In this document: positions 9,313 through 18,550 of the stretch, piece after piece
How positions within the stretch are numbered: the first letter of the stretch is position 1
Layout of the letters: the number at the start of each line of letters is the position of its first letter
DNA from: Sphingomonas hylomeconis
GTDB taxonomy: Bacteria > Pseudomonadota > Alphaproteobacteria > Sphingomonadales > Sphingomonadaceae
Direction: 5' to 3'
NCBI RefSeq assembly: GCF_025370105.1
Contig: NZ_JANQBK010000005.1
Coordinates: 62,001 to 126,000, forward strand
Length of the DNA: 64,000 nucleotides
The notes under the pieces: model-generated
The model's input: only the letters and a program-made list of their open reading frames with translations
The model's database searches: none
Told to the model about the DNA's origin: nothing
Translations under genes and position numbers: made by a program

Positions 9313-10971
9313 TCACATATTCGGATAGTTCGGACCGCCGCCGCCCTCCGGCACCACCCAGTTGATGTTCTGCGTCGGATCCTTGATGTCGCAGGTCTTG
9401 CAGTGGACGCAGTTCTGCGCGTTGATCACGAACTTCGGATTGCCCTCTTCCTCGCCGACAATCTCGTAGACCCCGGCCGGGCAGTAACGCTGCGCCGGTT
9501 CGTCATACATCGGCAGGTCGTATTCGACCGGGATGTTGGGGTCCTTGAGCGTCAGGTGGACCGGCTGGTCCTCCTCGTGATTGGTGTTGGAGATGAACAC
9601 CGAGGACAGGCGATCGAAGGTCAGCACGCCATCGGGCTTGGGATAGTCGATCTTCCTGACCATGTCCTTGCGCCACAGGCTCTTGTGATCCGGATGGTGC
9701 TTCATCGTGAAGGGCATCTTGATGCCGAAGCTTTCCAGCCACATGTTGATGCCGGCGAGGCCACTGCCGATCAGATCGCCGAACTTCTCGACCAGCGGCA
9801 GCACGTTGCGGACGATCGACAGCTCCTTCTTGACCCAGCTCTGCTCGAACGCCGCCGGGTAAGCGGCGAGCTCGTCATGCTGGCGCTGCGAGAGCACCGC
9901 CTCGACCGCCGCCTCGGCCGCCATCATGCCGGATTTCATCGCCGTGTGCGTGCCCTTGATGCGCGGCACGTTGAGGAAGCCGGCGCTGTCGCCGATCAGT
10001 GCGCCGCCCGGGAAGACGAGCTTGGGGATCGCCTGCAGCCCGCCGTCGCTGATCGCGCGCGCGCCATAGCTGACGCGCTTGGCGCCCTTGAGCAAGGCGG
10101 CGATCTGCGGGTGCGTCTTCCAGCGCTGCATCTCGTGGAACGGCGAGAGATAGGGGTTGGAATAATTGAGCCAGGTGACGAAGCCGAGCGACACCTGGCC
10201 ATTGGCCTGGTGATAGATCCAGCCGCCGCCGTTCGAGCCGGTTTCGCTGAGCGGCCAGCCCTGCGTGTGGATGACGCGGCCGGGCACATGCAGCTCGGGA
10301 TCGATGTCCCACAATTCCTTGATGCCGAGGCCGTAGACCTGCGGCTCGCTATCCTGGTCGAGCGCGAACTGGCGGATCAGCCCCTTGGAGAGATGTCCGC
10401 GCACGCCTTCGCTGAAGAAGGTATATTTGGCGTGGAGCTCGAGCCCCGGCGTGTAATCGGGCTTGTGCGTGCCGTCGCGCGCCACGCCCATGTCGCCGGT
10501 GGCGACACCCTTGACCGAGCCGTCCTCGTTGAACAGCACTTCCGCCGCGGCAAAGCCGGGGAAAATTTCGACGCCCAGCTCTTCGGCCTTGCCGGCGAGC
10601 CAGCGGCACAGATTGCCGAGGCTGCCGGTATAGGTGCCCTTGTTGTGCATGAAGCCGGGCGTGACGAAGTGCGGCATGCTGAACTGCTTGCCCTTGGTCA
10701 GGATCCAGTGCTGGTTGTCGGTCACCGGCACTTCGGCCAGCGGGCAGCCGTCCTCGCGCCAGTCGGGCAGCAGTTCGTCGAGCGATTTGGGATCGATCAC
10801 CGCGCCGGACAGGATGTGCGCGCCGACTTCCGAGCCCTTTTCGAGCACGCAGACCGAAATGTCCGCCTCTTTCGCCGCTGCTGCCTGTTTGAGGCGGATC
10901 GCCGCGGAAAGGCCGGCAGGCCCCGCGCCGACGATCACGACGTCATAGGGCATGGATTCGCGTTCGCTCAC
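9313..10971 (-). CDS. Electron transfer flavoprotein-ubiquinone oxidoreductase
   Basis: ETF-QO passes electrons from electron transfer flavoprotein to ubiquinone at the inner membrane, serving fatty-acid and amino-acid oxidation. The 552-residue protein begins with an FAD-binding motif VIVGAGPAGLSAAIRL and ends with a ferredoxin-like 4Fe-4S site CVHCKTCDIKDPTQNINW. The middle contains HYKSL-type segments and the GNLCRWLAGKAEELGVEI segment typical of the family. The GTG at 10971 is preferred because GGAGA lies 6 nt upstream; an ATG at 10953 is the alternative. It is divergent from the glycosylase-like gene. Confidence 0.96.
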   Translation of the reverse strand: MSERESMPYDVVIVGAGPAGLSAAIRLKQAAAAKEADISVCVLEKGSEVGAHILSGAVIDPKSLDELLPDWREDGCPLAEVPVTDNQHWILTKGKQFSMPHFVTPGFMHNKGTYTGSLGNLCRWLAGKAEELGVEIFPGFAAAEVLFNEDGSVKGVATGDMGVARDGTHKPDYTPGLELHAKYTFFSEGVRGHLSKGLIRQFALDQDSEPQVYGLGIKELWDIDPELHVPGRVIHTQGWPLSETGSNGGGWIYHQANGQVSLGFVTWLNYSNPYLSPFHEMQRWKTHPQIAALLKGAKRVSYGARAISDGGLQAIPKLVFPGGALIGDSAGFLNVPRIKGTHTAMKSGMMAAEAAVEAVLSQRQHDELAAYPAAFEQSWVKKELSIVRNVLPLVEKFGDLIGSGLAGINMWLESFGIKMPFTMKHHPDHKSLWRKDMVRKIDYPKPDGVLTFDRLSSVFISNTNHEEDQPVHLTLKDPNIPVEYDLPMYDEPAQRYCPAGVYEIVGEEEGNPKFVINAQNCVHCKTCDIKDPTQNINWVVPEGGGGPNYPNM

Positions 10972-11088
10972 TCTTCGTCTCCATCAGCGATCGTGCCCGG
11001 GCGCTCTTGTCGCGCGGCTGCAACGTCCTGTCCAACTTGCGGTGCCAGCAGATTGACCTTCGCGTCAACATCCCGCCTATGGGGATAT

Positions 11089-11826
11089 ATGGGGGCCGAT
11101 CAGAATTACGACTGGAAACAAGCGGCGGCGAGCGCGCTCGACTGGTGGCAGGATGCCGGCGTCGACACGACGATCGACGAGCTGCCGCGCAACTGGCTGG
11201 CGCCCCCCGCCCCGCCTGTCTCCACGCCCGGCACCGTCAAAATCGTCGCGCCGCCGACGGTGTTGCCGGACACGCTGGCGGAATTTGCCGCCTGGCGTGC
11301 CGGCGCCGACGCGCCCGAGGCGACGTGGCACGGCAAGGGGATCGTCGCACAGGGCGATCCCACGTCCGACCTGCTGATCCTGATCGACATGCCCGAACGT
11401 GAGGATGCCGAGAGCGGACAGCTGCTGAGCGGCGCGGCCGGGCGGCTGTTCGATCGCATGCTGGCGGCGATCGGGCGGACGCGCGAGACGATCTATCTCG
11501 TCGCGGTGTGCACCACGCGCCCGGCGGCGGGCCGGGTCGCGCCGGAAATGGAGGCGCGCCTGCACGAACTGGCGCAGCATCACGTCGCGCTGACCGGGGC
11601 GAAACGCGTCCTGCTGATGGGCAATGCGCCGAGCCGTGCACTGCTCGGGGCGGATGCGATGCGATCGCGCGGTAGTTTACACCCGCTTAACCTTAAAGCT
11701 GGCACGGTGTCGGTCGATATCGAGGCGGTCGCGAGTTTCCACCCGCGCTTCCTGCTCGAGAAACCGGCGGCCAAGGCCGAAGCATGGAAAGACTTGCAGA
11801 TGCTGATCGAGGGATTGGAATCGTGA
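11089..11826 (+). CDS. Uracil-DNA glycosylase superfamily protein lacking the usual Fe-S cysteines
   Basis: The 245-residue product resembles type 4 uracil-DNA glycosylases. Motif 1 is seen as IDMPEREDAESGQLLSGAAG (about residues 100-119), a middle strand as VAVCTTRPAAGR, and the second catalytic motif as SFHPRFLL with His218. Type 4 enzymes normally hold a 4Fe-4S cluster with four cysteines; here only Cys141 is present in the whole protein. The first 80 residues, with many prolines, match nothing I know. The gene overlaps the GTG start of slt by 4 bp, so it heads an operon with slt and moaB. Repair activity is inferred, not shown. Confidence 0.8.
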   Translation: MGADQNYDWKQAAASALDWWQDAGVDTTIDELPRNWLAPPAPPVSTPGTVKIVAPPTVLPDTLAEFAAWRAGADAPEATWHGKGIVAQGDPTSDLLILIDMPEREDAESGQLLSGAAGRLFDRMLAAIGRTRETIYLVAVCTTRPAAGRVAPEMEARLHELAQHHVALTGAKRVLLMGNAPSRALLGADAMRSRGSLHPLNLKAGTVSVDIEAVASFHPRFLLEKPAAKAEAWKDLQMLIEGLES

Positions 11827-13604
11827 GAAACGTATTTCTGGCCGGTGTGATGGCGTTGATACCGTTCGGTGGGGCGTTCGCCAGCACGGCCGCGCCCGTG
11901 CCCGCCCCCGTACTCGCACCGTATGAAGCGCCGCGCACCGACGGCATCCCGGATCAGCTCGATTCGGGGCAGCGCGACGGCTATCGCACCGTCTTCGCGG
12001 CGATCCGCGAGCAGCGCTGGCTCGATGCGCAGGTGCAGCTCGATTCGATGAAGCCCGGCCCGCTGCACGCGATCGCGCGCGCGGAAATGCTCACCGCCAA
12101 GGGTTCGCCCAAGGCCGAACTCGATCCGCTGATGAAGCTGCTCGCCGAGGCACCCGAGCTGCCGCAGGCGACGCAGATCTATGCAATGGCGAAGTCGCGC
12201 GGCGGGGTCGGCCTGCCGCCGCTGCCCGAAGCGAACCGGCTCACCTGGCTGGGCGGCGCGCCGGTGCGGCTGCGCGCGAAAAGCATCAAGAGCGACATGA
12301 CGGCCGCCGAACTGGCGATCAAGATGCAGCCGTTCGTCAAGGCGGACGACGGCGCATCGGCGCAGGCGCTGCTCGAATCGACTCCTGGGCTGAGCCCCGA
12401 GGCGCTGACCGAGTGGCAGCAGAAGGTGTCGTGGATCTATTACCTGCAGGGCAATGACCGGTCGGCGCGCGAGATGGCATCGAAGGCGGCGCAGGGCTCG
12501 GGCGACTGGGCGATCCAGGGCGATTGGGTCGGTGCGCTGGCGGCGTGGCGGCAGAAGGATTGCGCCGCCGCGGGCCAGGCGTTCGAGCGCGTTTCGGCGC
12601 GCGCCGGCGATATCGAATTGCGCTCGGCCGGCCTGTACTGGGCGGCGCGCGCCGACATGGCCTGTGCCCGCCCCGATCGGATCGAGGCGCGGCTGAAGAG
12701 CGCGGCGCAATATCGCGAGACGTTCTACGGGCTGCTCTCGCGCCAGGCGCTCAACATTCGCGACGTGACGCCCCGGGCCGACAAATATGTCGCCAGCGAC
12801 TGGCAGATGCTCGGTCGCCGCCCCAACGTCCGCGTCGCCGCGGCGCTGGTCGAGATCGGCGAGAACCGGCTGGCCGACGAAGTGATCAAGCAGGAGGCCA
12901 AGCTCGGCAGCCCGCAGGAATTCCCTGCGCTGGTGCGGCTGTCGAACAGCTTCAACCTGCCCGGCACGACGGTATGGCTGTCGTATAACGGCCCGGTCGG
13001 CGCGACGACCTCGGTCGCGGCGCGCTATCCGCAGCCGAACTGGACGCCGGACGGCGGCTGGCGCGTCGACAAGGCGCTGGTCTATGCCCACACGCTGCAG
13101 GAATCGCGCTTCCGCACCGACGTGGTCAGCCCGGCGGGCGCGTACGGCCTGATGCAGGTGATGCCGGCGGCAGCGACCGATATCGCGCGCAAGCATGGCC
13201 GGCTGTACGATCGCACGATGCTGTCGCGCCCCTCGGTCAACATGGAGGTCGGCCAGTCCTATCTCGAGCAATTGCGCGATCTGCCGCTGACCGGCGGGCT
13301 GCTGCCCAAGGTGATCGCCGCCTACAATGCCGGGCCGGCGCCGGTGCAATTGTGGAACGCGCTGTCGCGCGACGGCGGCGATCCGCTGCTGTACATCGAA
13401 TCGATCCCGTACTGGGAGACGCGCGGCTATGTCAGCACGGTGCTGCGCAATTACTGGATGTACGAAAGCCAGAGCGGGAAGACCGTGTCGCCGAGCCGCA
13501 CGGCCCTCGCGCAGGGCATGTGGCCGCGCTTTCCCGGCATGGCGGGTGCCAGCAGCGTGCGGCTGACCGCGGCGCCCAAGGGTGTGATCCTCAGTGCCAA
13601 TTGA
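11823..13604 (+). CDS. slt: Soluble lytic murein transglycosylase (Slt70-like)
   Basis: This periplasmic enzyme cleaves peptidoglycan glycan strands with formation of 1,6-anhydromuramic ends. The 593-residue product starts with a signal peptide (MRNVFLAGVMALIPFGGAFA). It continues with a long alpha-helical superhelix region and ends in an SLT catalytic domain with Glu427 in HTLQESRF and SPAGAYGLMQVMP. The GTG start overlaps the preceding stop as GTGA. Its own 3' end overlaps moaB by 11 bp. A polar AYNAGPAPVQLW motif completes the catalytic fold. Confidence 0.92.
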   Translation: MRNVFLAGVMALIPFGGAFASTAAPVPAPVLAPYEAPRTDGIPDQLDSGQRDGYRTVFAAIREQRWLDAQVQLDSMKPGPLHAIARAEMLTAKGSPKAELDPLMKLLAEAPELPQATQIYAMAKSRGGVGLPPLPEANRLTWLGGAPVRLRAKSIKSDMTAAELAIKMQPFVKADDGASAQALLESTPGLSPEALTEWQQKVSWIYYLQGNDRSAREMASKAAQGSGDWAIQGDWVGALAAWRQKDCAAAGQAFERVSARAGDIELRSAGLYWAARADMACARPDRIEARLKSAAQYRETFYGLLSRQALNIRDVTPRADKYVASDWQMLGRRPNVRVAAALVEIGENRLADEVIKQEAKLGSPQEFPALVRLSNSFNLPGTTVWLSYNGPVGATTSVAARYPQPNWTPDGGWRVDKALVYAHTLQESRFRTDVVSPAGAYGLMQVMPAAATDIARKHGRLYDRTMLSRPSVNMEVGQSYLEQLRDLPLTGGLLPKVIAAYNAGPAPVQLWNALSRDGGDPLLYIESIPYWETRGYVSTVLRNYWMYESQSGKTVSPSRTALAQGMWPRFPGMAGASSVRLTAAPKGVILSAN

Positions 13605-14121
13605 CGAGAGCGCGACGTTCAAGCCGGTCCGTATTGCCGTCCTGACGATTTCCGACAGCCGCCGGCTGGCGGACGATCGATCGGGGCAGACGCTGGTCGA
13701 CCGGCTGACCGCGGCGGGGCATGTGCTGGCCGACCGCAGCATCGTCACCGATGACGTGCCGGCGATCGTCACCAAGCTGCACCGCTGGATCGACGACGAT
13801 CAGGTGGATTGCGTGATCACCACCGGCGGCACCGGCGTCACCGGCCGCGACGTGACCCCCGAGGCGATCGAGCAGATCCAGGACAAGGCGATCCCCGGCT
13901 TCGGCGAACTGTTCCGCTGGCTGAGCTTCCAGACGATCGGCACCTCGACGATCCAGTCGCGCGCCTGCGCCTGCGTGACGCGCGGCACCTATATCTTCGC
14001 GCTGCCCGGCTCGACCGGCGCGGTGAAGGACGGCTGGGACGGGATCCTGGTCCATCAGCTCGATAGCCGGTTCAAACCATGCAACTTCGTCGAGCTCATG
14101 CCGCGGCTGATGGAGCGCTGA
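13594..14121 (+). CDS. moaB: Molybdenum cofactor biosynthesis protein B
   Basis: MoaB/MogA-family proteins act in adenylylation of molybdopterin. The 175-residue product has the conserved [24 protein letters not shown] and [17 protein letters not shown] segments, and matches MoaB in length. The GTG start at 13594 lies inside the end of slt; no ATG fits. Whether it is the catalytic adenylyltransferase or the less active MoaB paralogue of E. coli cannot be told from sequence. Confidence 0.92.
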   Translation: MPIDESATFKPVRIAVLTISDSRRLADDRSGQTLVDRLTAAGHVLADRSIVTDDVPAIVTKLHRWIDDDQVDCVITTGGTGVTGRDVTPEAIEQIQDKAIPGFGELFRWLSFQTIGTSTIQSRACACVTRGTYIFALPGSTGAVKDGWDGILVHQLDSRFKPCNFVELMPRLMER

Positions 14122-14150
14122 GCGATTCCCGCGTCCCGCGAGGGGGGCAG

Positions 14151-14648
14151 CTATTTGATACCGGCGGCGGCCTTCTTCTCGTCGAGGAACTTGCCCAGAT
14201 CGGCATCCATCGTCGTGAACCAGTCGAGATAATCGGCGAAATTCTTGTACGTGGTATGCCCGATCGCGCTGACATAGACGTAGTAGACGAGGTCGCCATC
14301 GCCATCGACGGCGATCTTCAGGAAGCGTTTCTTGGCGTTCCATTCGTTGGTCAGCGCGGGCGTGAAATAGGGCTGCTTCTTGTACCAGGACTGGAATTCC
14401 AGCGATTCGCACGCCGTGTCCGCCTTGCAGCCGTAGAAATTGACCGAGAATTCGCTGCCGTTGGCGGCGCTGGCGATATAGCTGCCGCCGCTCTTGCTCT
14501 GCTTGATCTCGGCGCGATAGCCGGCCTGCATGATCAGCCCGGCGACGGTCTTGATGTCGCCGATATCGACCGTGGCCTCCTTCTGCGCGGCCGCCGGCAG
14601 CGGCGCGATCATCATCACCGCCGCGGCGGTAAGAGCCTTCAGAACCAT
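14151..14648 (-). CDS. Secreted YbjN-domain protein
   Basis: The 165-residue product has a signal peptide ending PLPAAAQ and a YbjN-like region spanning most of the rest (IKTVAGLIMQAGYRAEIKQS, then GSEFSVNFYGCK). YbjN domains are linked to motility and stress in enterobacteria, but the secreted alphaproteobacterial form has no assigned role. Two cysteines in CKADTAC could form a disulfide in the periplasm. A GGGGGAAAAG ribosome site precedes the ATG. It is convergent with moaB and divergent from the radical SAM gene. Confidence 0.8.
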   Translation of the reverse strand: MVLKALTAAAVMMIAPLPAAAQKEATVDIGDIKTVAGLIMQAGYRAEIKQSKSGGSYIASAANGSEFSVNFYGCKADTACESLEFQSWYKKQPYFTPALTNEWNAKKRFLKIAVDGDGDLVYYVYVSAIGHTTYKNFADYLDWFTTMDADLGKFLDEKKAAAGIK

Positions 14649-14774
14649 CGTCTTTTCCCCCTGCCCCGCGCGAGTCGCGCGGGTCCCCCGGGGCGATATT
14701 GCGCATGCCCGCGGCCGCTGCCAATCCCTGATCTGTGTTCTTGCTATGTTCCGGAAAGGTGATACACCCTTGCC

Positions 14775-15845
14775 ATGGCCAAGGATCGAGCCGTGCGCGG
14801 TGCAACGCTGAACGACGAAAGCCGGCGGTTCAACCTGCCGCAGACCGAGGCGGACGGCGACTGGCTCGATGCGCGGGACGATCTCGACGGTGCCGCGCCA
14901 AAGCTGCGCACCAGCGTGACGGTCGAAACGGCGCGCACGATCATCTCGCGCAACAGCTCGCCCGACATCGGGTTCGATCGCTCGATCAACCCCTATCGCG
15001 GCTGCGAACATGGCTGCATCTACTGTTTCGCGCGGCCGACCCATGCCTATCACGATCTGTCGCCCGGGCTGGATTTCGAAAGCCGGCTGTTCGCCAAGCC
15101 CAATGCCGCCGATCTGCTGCGCGCCGAACTGGCCAAACCCGGCTATGTGCCGCGGCCGATCGCGTTCGGGACGAATACCGATCCCTATCAGCCGATCGAG
15201 CAGGACTGGCGCATCACGCGGGCCTGCCTCGCGGTGCTCGCCGAATGCGATCATCCGCTCACGATCACGACCAAGTCGGACCGGGTGACGCGCGATATCG
15301 ATCTGCTGGCGCCGATGGCGGCCAAGGGGCTGGCTTCGGTCTGCCTGTCGATCACCTCGCTTGAGCCGCGCATCGCGATGACGCTGGAGCCGCGTGCGCC
15401 GGCCCCTGCCCGGCGGCTGGCGGCGGTGCGCAAGCTGAGCGCGGCGGGCATTCCCGTCTATGTCTCGATCGCGCCGGTGATCCCGGGGATTACCGATCAC
15501 GAGCTCGAAACGATCGTCGCGCAGGCCGCCGCGGCCGGCGCGCGATCGGCCTTCTTCATACCGGTGCGCCTGCCGCACGAGGTCGCGCCGCTGTTCCGCG
15601 CCTGGCTCGACACGCATTTCCCCGATCGCGCGGGGAAGGTGATGGCGACGATCCGTGATCTGCGCGGCGGGCGCGACAATGATCCCGGTTTCCACACGCG
15701 GATGCAGGGCCAGGGGCCATGGGCCGAACTGCTGCGCACCCGCTTCCGGATCGCGTGCCGCAAGGCCGGGTTCGGCGACGCACGGATGGCGGTGCGCAGC
15801 GATCTGTTTCGCCCGCCCGCCGGCCCGCAGGGCGAGCTGTTCTAG
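14775..15845 (+). CDS. PA0069-family radical SAM protein
   Basis: The 356-residue product has the radical SAM cluster motif with cysteines in RGCEHGCIYCFARPTHAY (CxxxCxxC). Its N-terminal INPYRGCEHGC context and the AFGTNTDPYQPIE segment mark the PA0069/Rv2578c-type subgroup. Related spore photoproduct lyase-like folds suggest a nucleic-acid substrate, but the reaction of this subgroup is not established. The ATG at 14775 gives the family N-terminus with ESRRFNLP. It stands alone between oppositely oriented neighbours. Confidence 0.88.
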   Translation: MAKDRAVRGATLNDESRRFNLPQTEADGDWLDARDDLDGAAPKLRTSVTVETARTIISRNSSPDIGFDRSINPYRGCEHGCIYCFARPTHAYHDLSPGLDFESRLFAKPNAADLLRAELAKPGYVPRPIAFGTNTDPYQPIEQDWRITRACLAVLAECDHPLTITTKSDRVTRDIDLLAPMAAKGLASVCLSITSLEPRIAMTLEPRAPAPARRLAAVRKLSAAGIPVYVSIAPVIPGITDHELETIVAQAAAAGARSAFFIPVRLPHEVAPLFRAWLDTHFPDRAGKVMATIRDLRGGRDNDPGFHTRMQGQGPWAELLRTRFRIACRKAGFGDARMAVRSDLFRPPAGPQGELF

Positions 15846-15849
15846 CGCG

Positions 15850-16629
15850 TCACGCCGCGCGGGCGGTAACGCCGTCATCGGGCAGGACGATCGCCGGCAG
15901 GCGCTCGAACGCCGGCGTGGCGAGCAGATAGCCCTGGACGAGGTCCACCCCGAGCGATCGCACCGCATCGAGCTCGGCAGGCGTCTCGATCCCCTCGGCG
16001 ATTACCCGGATGCCGAGCCGCGCGCACAGGCCGACCACCGCCTCGACGATCATCCGTCGCGGCAGGCTGGCATCAATGCCCCGCAGCAGCTCCATGTCGA
16101 GCTTGATCACATCGGGCTGGAAGCGCGCGAGCAGATTGAGCCCGGCATGGCCCGCGCCGAAATCGTCGATCGCGGTGGTGAAGCCCATCGCGCGATAGGA
16201 ATCGATGATGGTCCGCACGTGATCGGGATCGTCCATCCGCTCGTTCTCGGTGAATTCGAACATCAGCCGGTCGAGCGGCAGGCCGGTGGCCCGCGCGGTG
16301 CGCAGCGTCAGCTGGATGCAGGCGGCGGGCGAATAGACCGCGTTGGGCAGAAAGTTGATCGACAGCCGCGCGCCCGTCTCGACAATCCCGGCGGCAACCG
16401 CGCGCTCGATCGCGGCGACGCGGCAGCGCTGGTCGAACGCGTAGCGGTTGTCCTCGGTCACCTGTCCCAGCACCGCGGCGGCCGAGGCGCCGTCTGCCCC
16501 GCGCACCAGCGCTTCATAGGCCCAGGGTAGGCCCGTCTTCAGGTCGACGATCGGCTGGAACGCCATCGAGATGTGGAAGTCGAGCGACGCGCCGTCGCGA
16601 CATCCCGAACAGGGCGTCTTGAGTGTCAT
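15850..16629 (-). CDS. EAL-domain cyclic-di-GMP phosphodiesterase
   Basis: A stand-alone EAL domain of 259 residues. Signature residues are present: YEALVRG for the EAL motif, INFLPN, FEFTENE, the metal-binding AIDDFGAGHAGLN, KLDMELLRG and AEGIE. It should hydrolyse c-di-GMP in the cytoplasm, as the catalytic set looks complete. A CSGC pair near the N-terminus (MTLKTPCSGCRDG) might bind metal or sense redox state; this is inference. The ATG at 16629 is preferred over an upstream in-frame codon. It overlaps nothing and faces the radical SAM gene 4 bp away. Confidence 0.9.
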   Translation of the reverse strand: MTLKTPCSGCRDGASLDFHISMAFQPIVDLKTGLPWAYEALVRGADGASAAAVLGQVTEDNRYAFDQRCRVAAIERAVAAGIVETGARLSINFLPNAVYSPAACIQLTLRTARATGLPLDRLMFEFTENERMDDPDHVRTIIDSYRAMGFTTAIDDFGAGHAGLNLLARFQPDVIKLDMELLRGIDASLPRRMIVEAVVGLCARLGIRVIAEGIETPAELDAVRSLGVDLVQGYLLATPAFERLPAIVLPDDGVTARAA

Positions 16630-16719
16630 TCTGTCGCGATAGCGCGCGCGCCTTAACAACCTGTGTTAAGCCGATGTTTTTCTAGTGCTATTGCCAGATC
16701 GCGCGATCTGCCGGGCGGG

Positions 16720-18309
16720 TCAGCCTTCGCCCGCTTTGTAATCCTTGTACAGGCGACGCAATTCCGTCTTCAGCAACTTGCCGGTCGCGGTGTGCGGCAG
16801 GCTGTCGACGAACAGGATGTCGTCGGGCAACCACCATTTGGCGACATGCTGGCCGAGATGCGCGATGATCTCGGGCGGCGTCACCGCATGGTCGGTCTTG
16901 CGCACGACGAGCAGCAGCGGGCGCTCGTCCCATTTCGGATGGTAGATGCCGATCGCGGCGGCTTCGGCCACGCCCGGGCAGCCGATCGCGGCGTTTTCGA
17001 GATCGACCGAGCTGATCCATTCGCCGCCGGACTTTATCACGTCCTTGGCGCGGTCGGTGATCTGCATCGTGCCGTCCGGATGGAGCACCGCGACGTCGCC
17101 GGTATCGAACCAGTTATCGGCATCGACGGCATCCTCGGCGGCGCCGAAATAGCGCTGCACGATCCACGGTCCGCGCACCTGCAGCCGCCCCGACGAGACG
17201 CCGTCGCGCGGCTGCTCGCGATCCTCGTCGTCGATCACGCGCAATTCGATCCCGAACGGGATGCTGCCCTGGCGCTGCAACATGTCGAGCTGTTCGTCGC
17301 GCGACATGCTCTCCCAGCCGGGCGGCGGGCTCGCCGCGGTGGCGACCGGCGACGTCTCGGTCATGCCCCACAGATGCGTGACCTTGATGCCCATATCGAG
17401 GAAGCGGGCGATCATCGCGCGCGGCGCGGCGGAGCCGCCGACGGTGATCTGCTCGACCGTCTCCGGCCGTTCGCCGGTCGCGTCGATATGCTGGAACAGC
17501 GCCAGCCACACGGTCGGCACGCCGCTTGCCAGCGTAACGCGTTCGCGGTTCATCAGCCCGCACAGCACCGCGGCATCGTTGACCTGGCTGAACACCATTT
17601 TGCAGCCGGCGAGCGGCCCGGCGAAGCACAGGCCCCAGGCGGCGGCGTGAAACAGCGGCACGATCGGCAGGATCGTCGTGCTGGCGCCAAGCGTCATCAC
17701 CGCGGGCGAGGCGGCATGCATCGCATGGAGCAGCGTCGAGCGGTGCGTGTACAGCACGCCCTTGGGATGGCCGGTGGTGCCGCTGGTATAGCAGAGCATG
17801 CACGGTTCGCGCTCGCCGCCCTCGACCCAGGCATAGTCGCCGTCCTCGGCATCGAGCAGCGCCTCGAACGCGCCGTCATCGAAGCAGATATAATGGTCGA
17901 TGCTGGTCCAGTGCGGCTTGAGGCGATCGACGATCGGCTGGAACGCCCTGTCGTAGATCAGAACGCGGTCTTCGGCATGGTTGGCGATATAGACGAGCTG
18001 TTCGTCGAAGAGCCGCGGGTTGATCGTGTGGACCACGCCGCCCATGCCGATCGTGCCGTACCAGGCGATCAGGTGGCGGTGATGGTTCATCGCCAGCGTG
18101 GCGACGCGGTCGCCGGGCGCGATGCCCATTCGTTCGAGCGCCTGGGCGAGCTTCTTCGAATCGTTCGCGATCCCCGCCCAGTTGCTGCGGGTTTCGCTGC
18201 CATCGGCCCAGCGGCTGACGATCTCACGCTGGGCATGTTCGCGGGCGGCATGATCGAGCAGCCGGGGGACGCGTAGTTCGAAATCCTGCATTCCACCCAG
18301 CACGCTCAT
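16720..18309 (-). CDS. Medium/long-chain acyl-CoA ligase
   Basis: An AMP-forming acyl-CoA synthetase of about 529 residues, activating a fatty or aryl acid with ATP and CoA. The P-loop-like motif is [19 protein letters not shown], followed by [24 protein letters not shown] and the C-terminal catalytic Lys in [14 protein letters not shown]. The N-terminus [19 protein letters not shown] is that of alphaproteobacterial long-chain ligases. The start at 18309 is one of three in-frame ATGs (18348, 18309, 18291). Substrate chain length cannot be read. Confidence 0.9.
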   Translation of the reverse strand: MSVLGGMQDFELRVPRLLDHAAREHAQREIVSRWADGSETRSNWAGIANDSKKLAQALERMGIAPGDRVATLAMNHHRHLIAWYGTIGMGGVVHTINPRLFDEQLVYIANHAEDRVLIYDRAFQPIVDRLKPHWTSIDHYICFDDGAFEALLDAEDGDYAWVEGGEREPCMLCYTSGTTGHPKGVLYTHRSTLLHAMHAASPAVMTLGASTTILPIVPLFHAAAWGLCFAGPLAGCKMVFSQVNDAAVLCGLMNRERVTLASGVPTVWLALFQHIDATGERPETVEQITVGGSAAPRAMIARFLDMGIKVTHLWGMTETSPVATAASPPPGWESMSRDEQLDMLQRQGSIPFGIELRVIDDEDREQPRDGVSSGRLQVRGPWIVQRYFGAAEDAVDADNWFDTGDVAVLHPDGTMQITDRAKDVIKSGGEWISSVDLENAAIGCPGVAEAAAIGIYHPKWDERPLLLVVRKTDHAVTPPEIIAHLGQHVAKWWLPDDILFVDSLPHTATGKLLKTELRRLYKDYKAGEG

Positions 18310-18424
18310 CTCCTGTTCCGCTATGGTGCGGTTATGGGCGTGCAGCATAAGGACGGCACCGCCGGGGGCAATCCCGGGTGTGTAACGAAATGCTTCGGTG
18401 ATGGAGCGGCACCCCCAACTCACC

Positions 18425-18512
18425 GTCATCCTGAACTCGATTCAGGATCCATCTCACCCCACGGACGATCGCCTTTGAGGCACGATGGATCCTGAATCGA
18501 GTTCAGGATGAC
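18425..18512. repeat. Palindromic repeat, family C
   Basis: Perfect 28-bp inverted arms, beginning GTCATCCTGAACTCGATTCA at 18425 and ending GAGTTCAGGATGAC at 18512, enclose 32 bp. Each arm itself contains a small hairpin CCTGAACTCGATTCAGG. Copies at 29316 and 45681 have the same arms with one or two changes. It occupies the gap between the acyl-CoA ligase and dnaE. Confidence 0.9.
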
Positions 18513-18550
18513 GGCAGTGGTGGACGCGCGCTCGCTGCCCTGCGTCCGCG

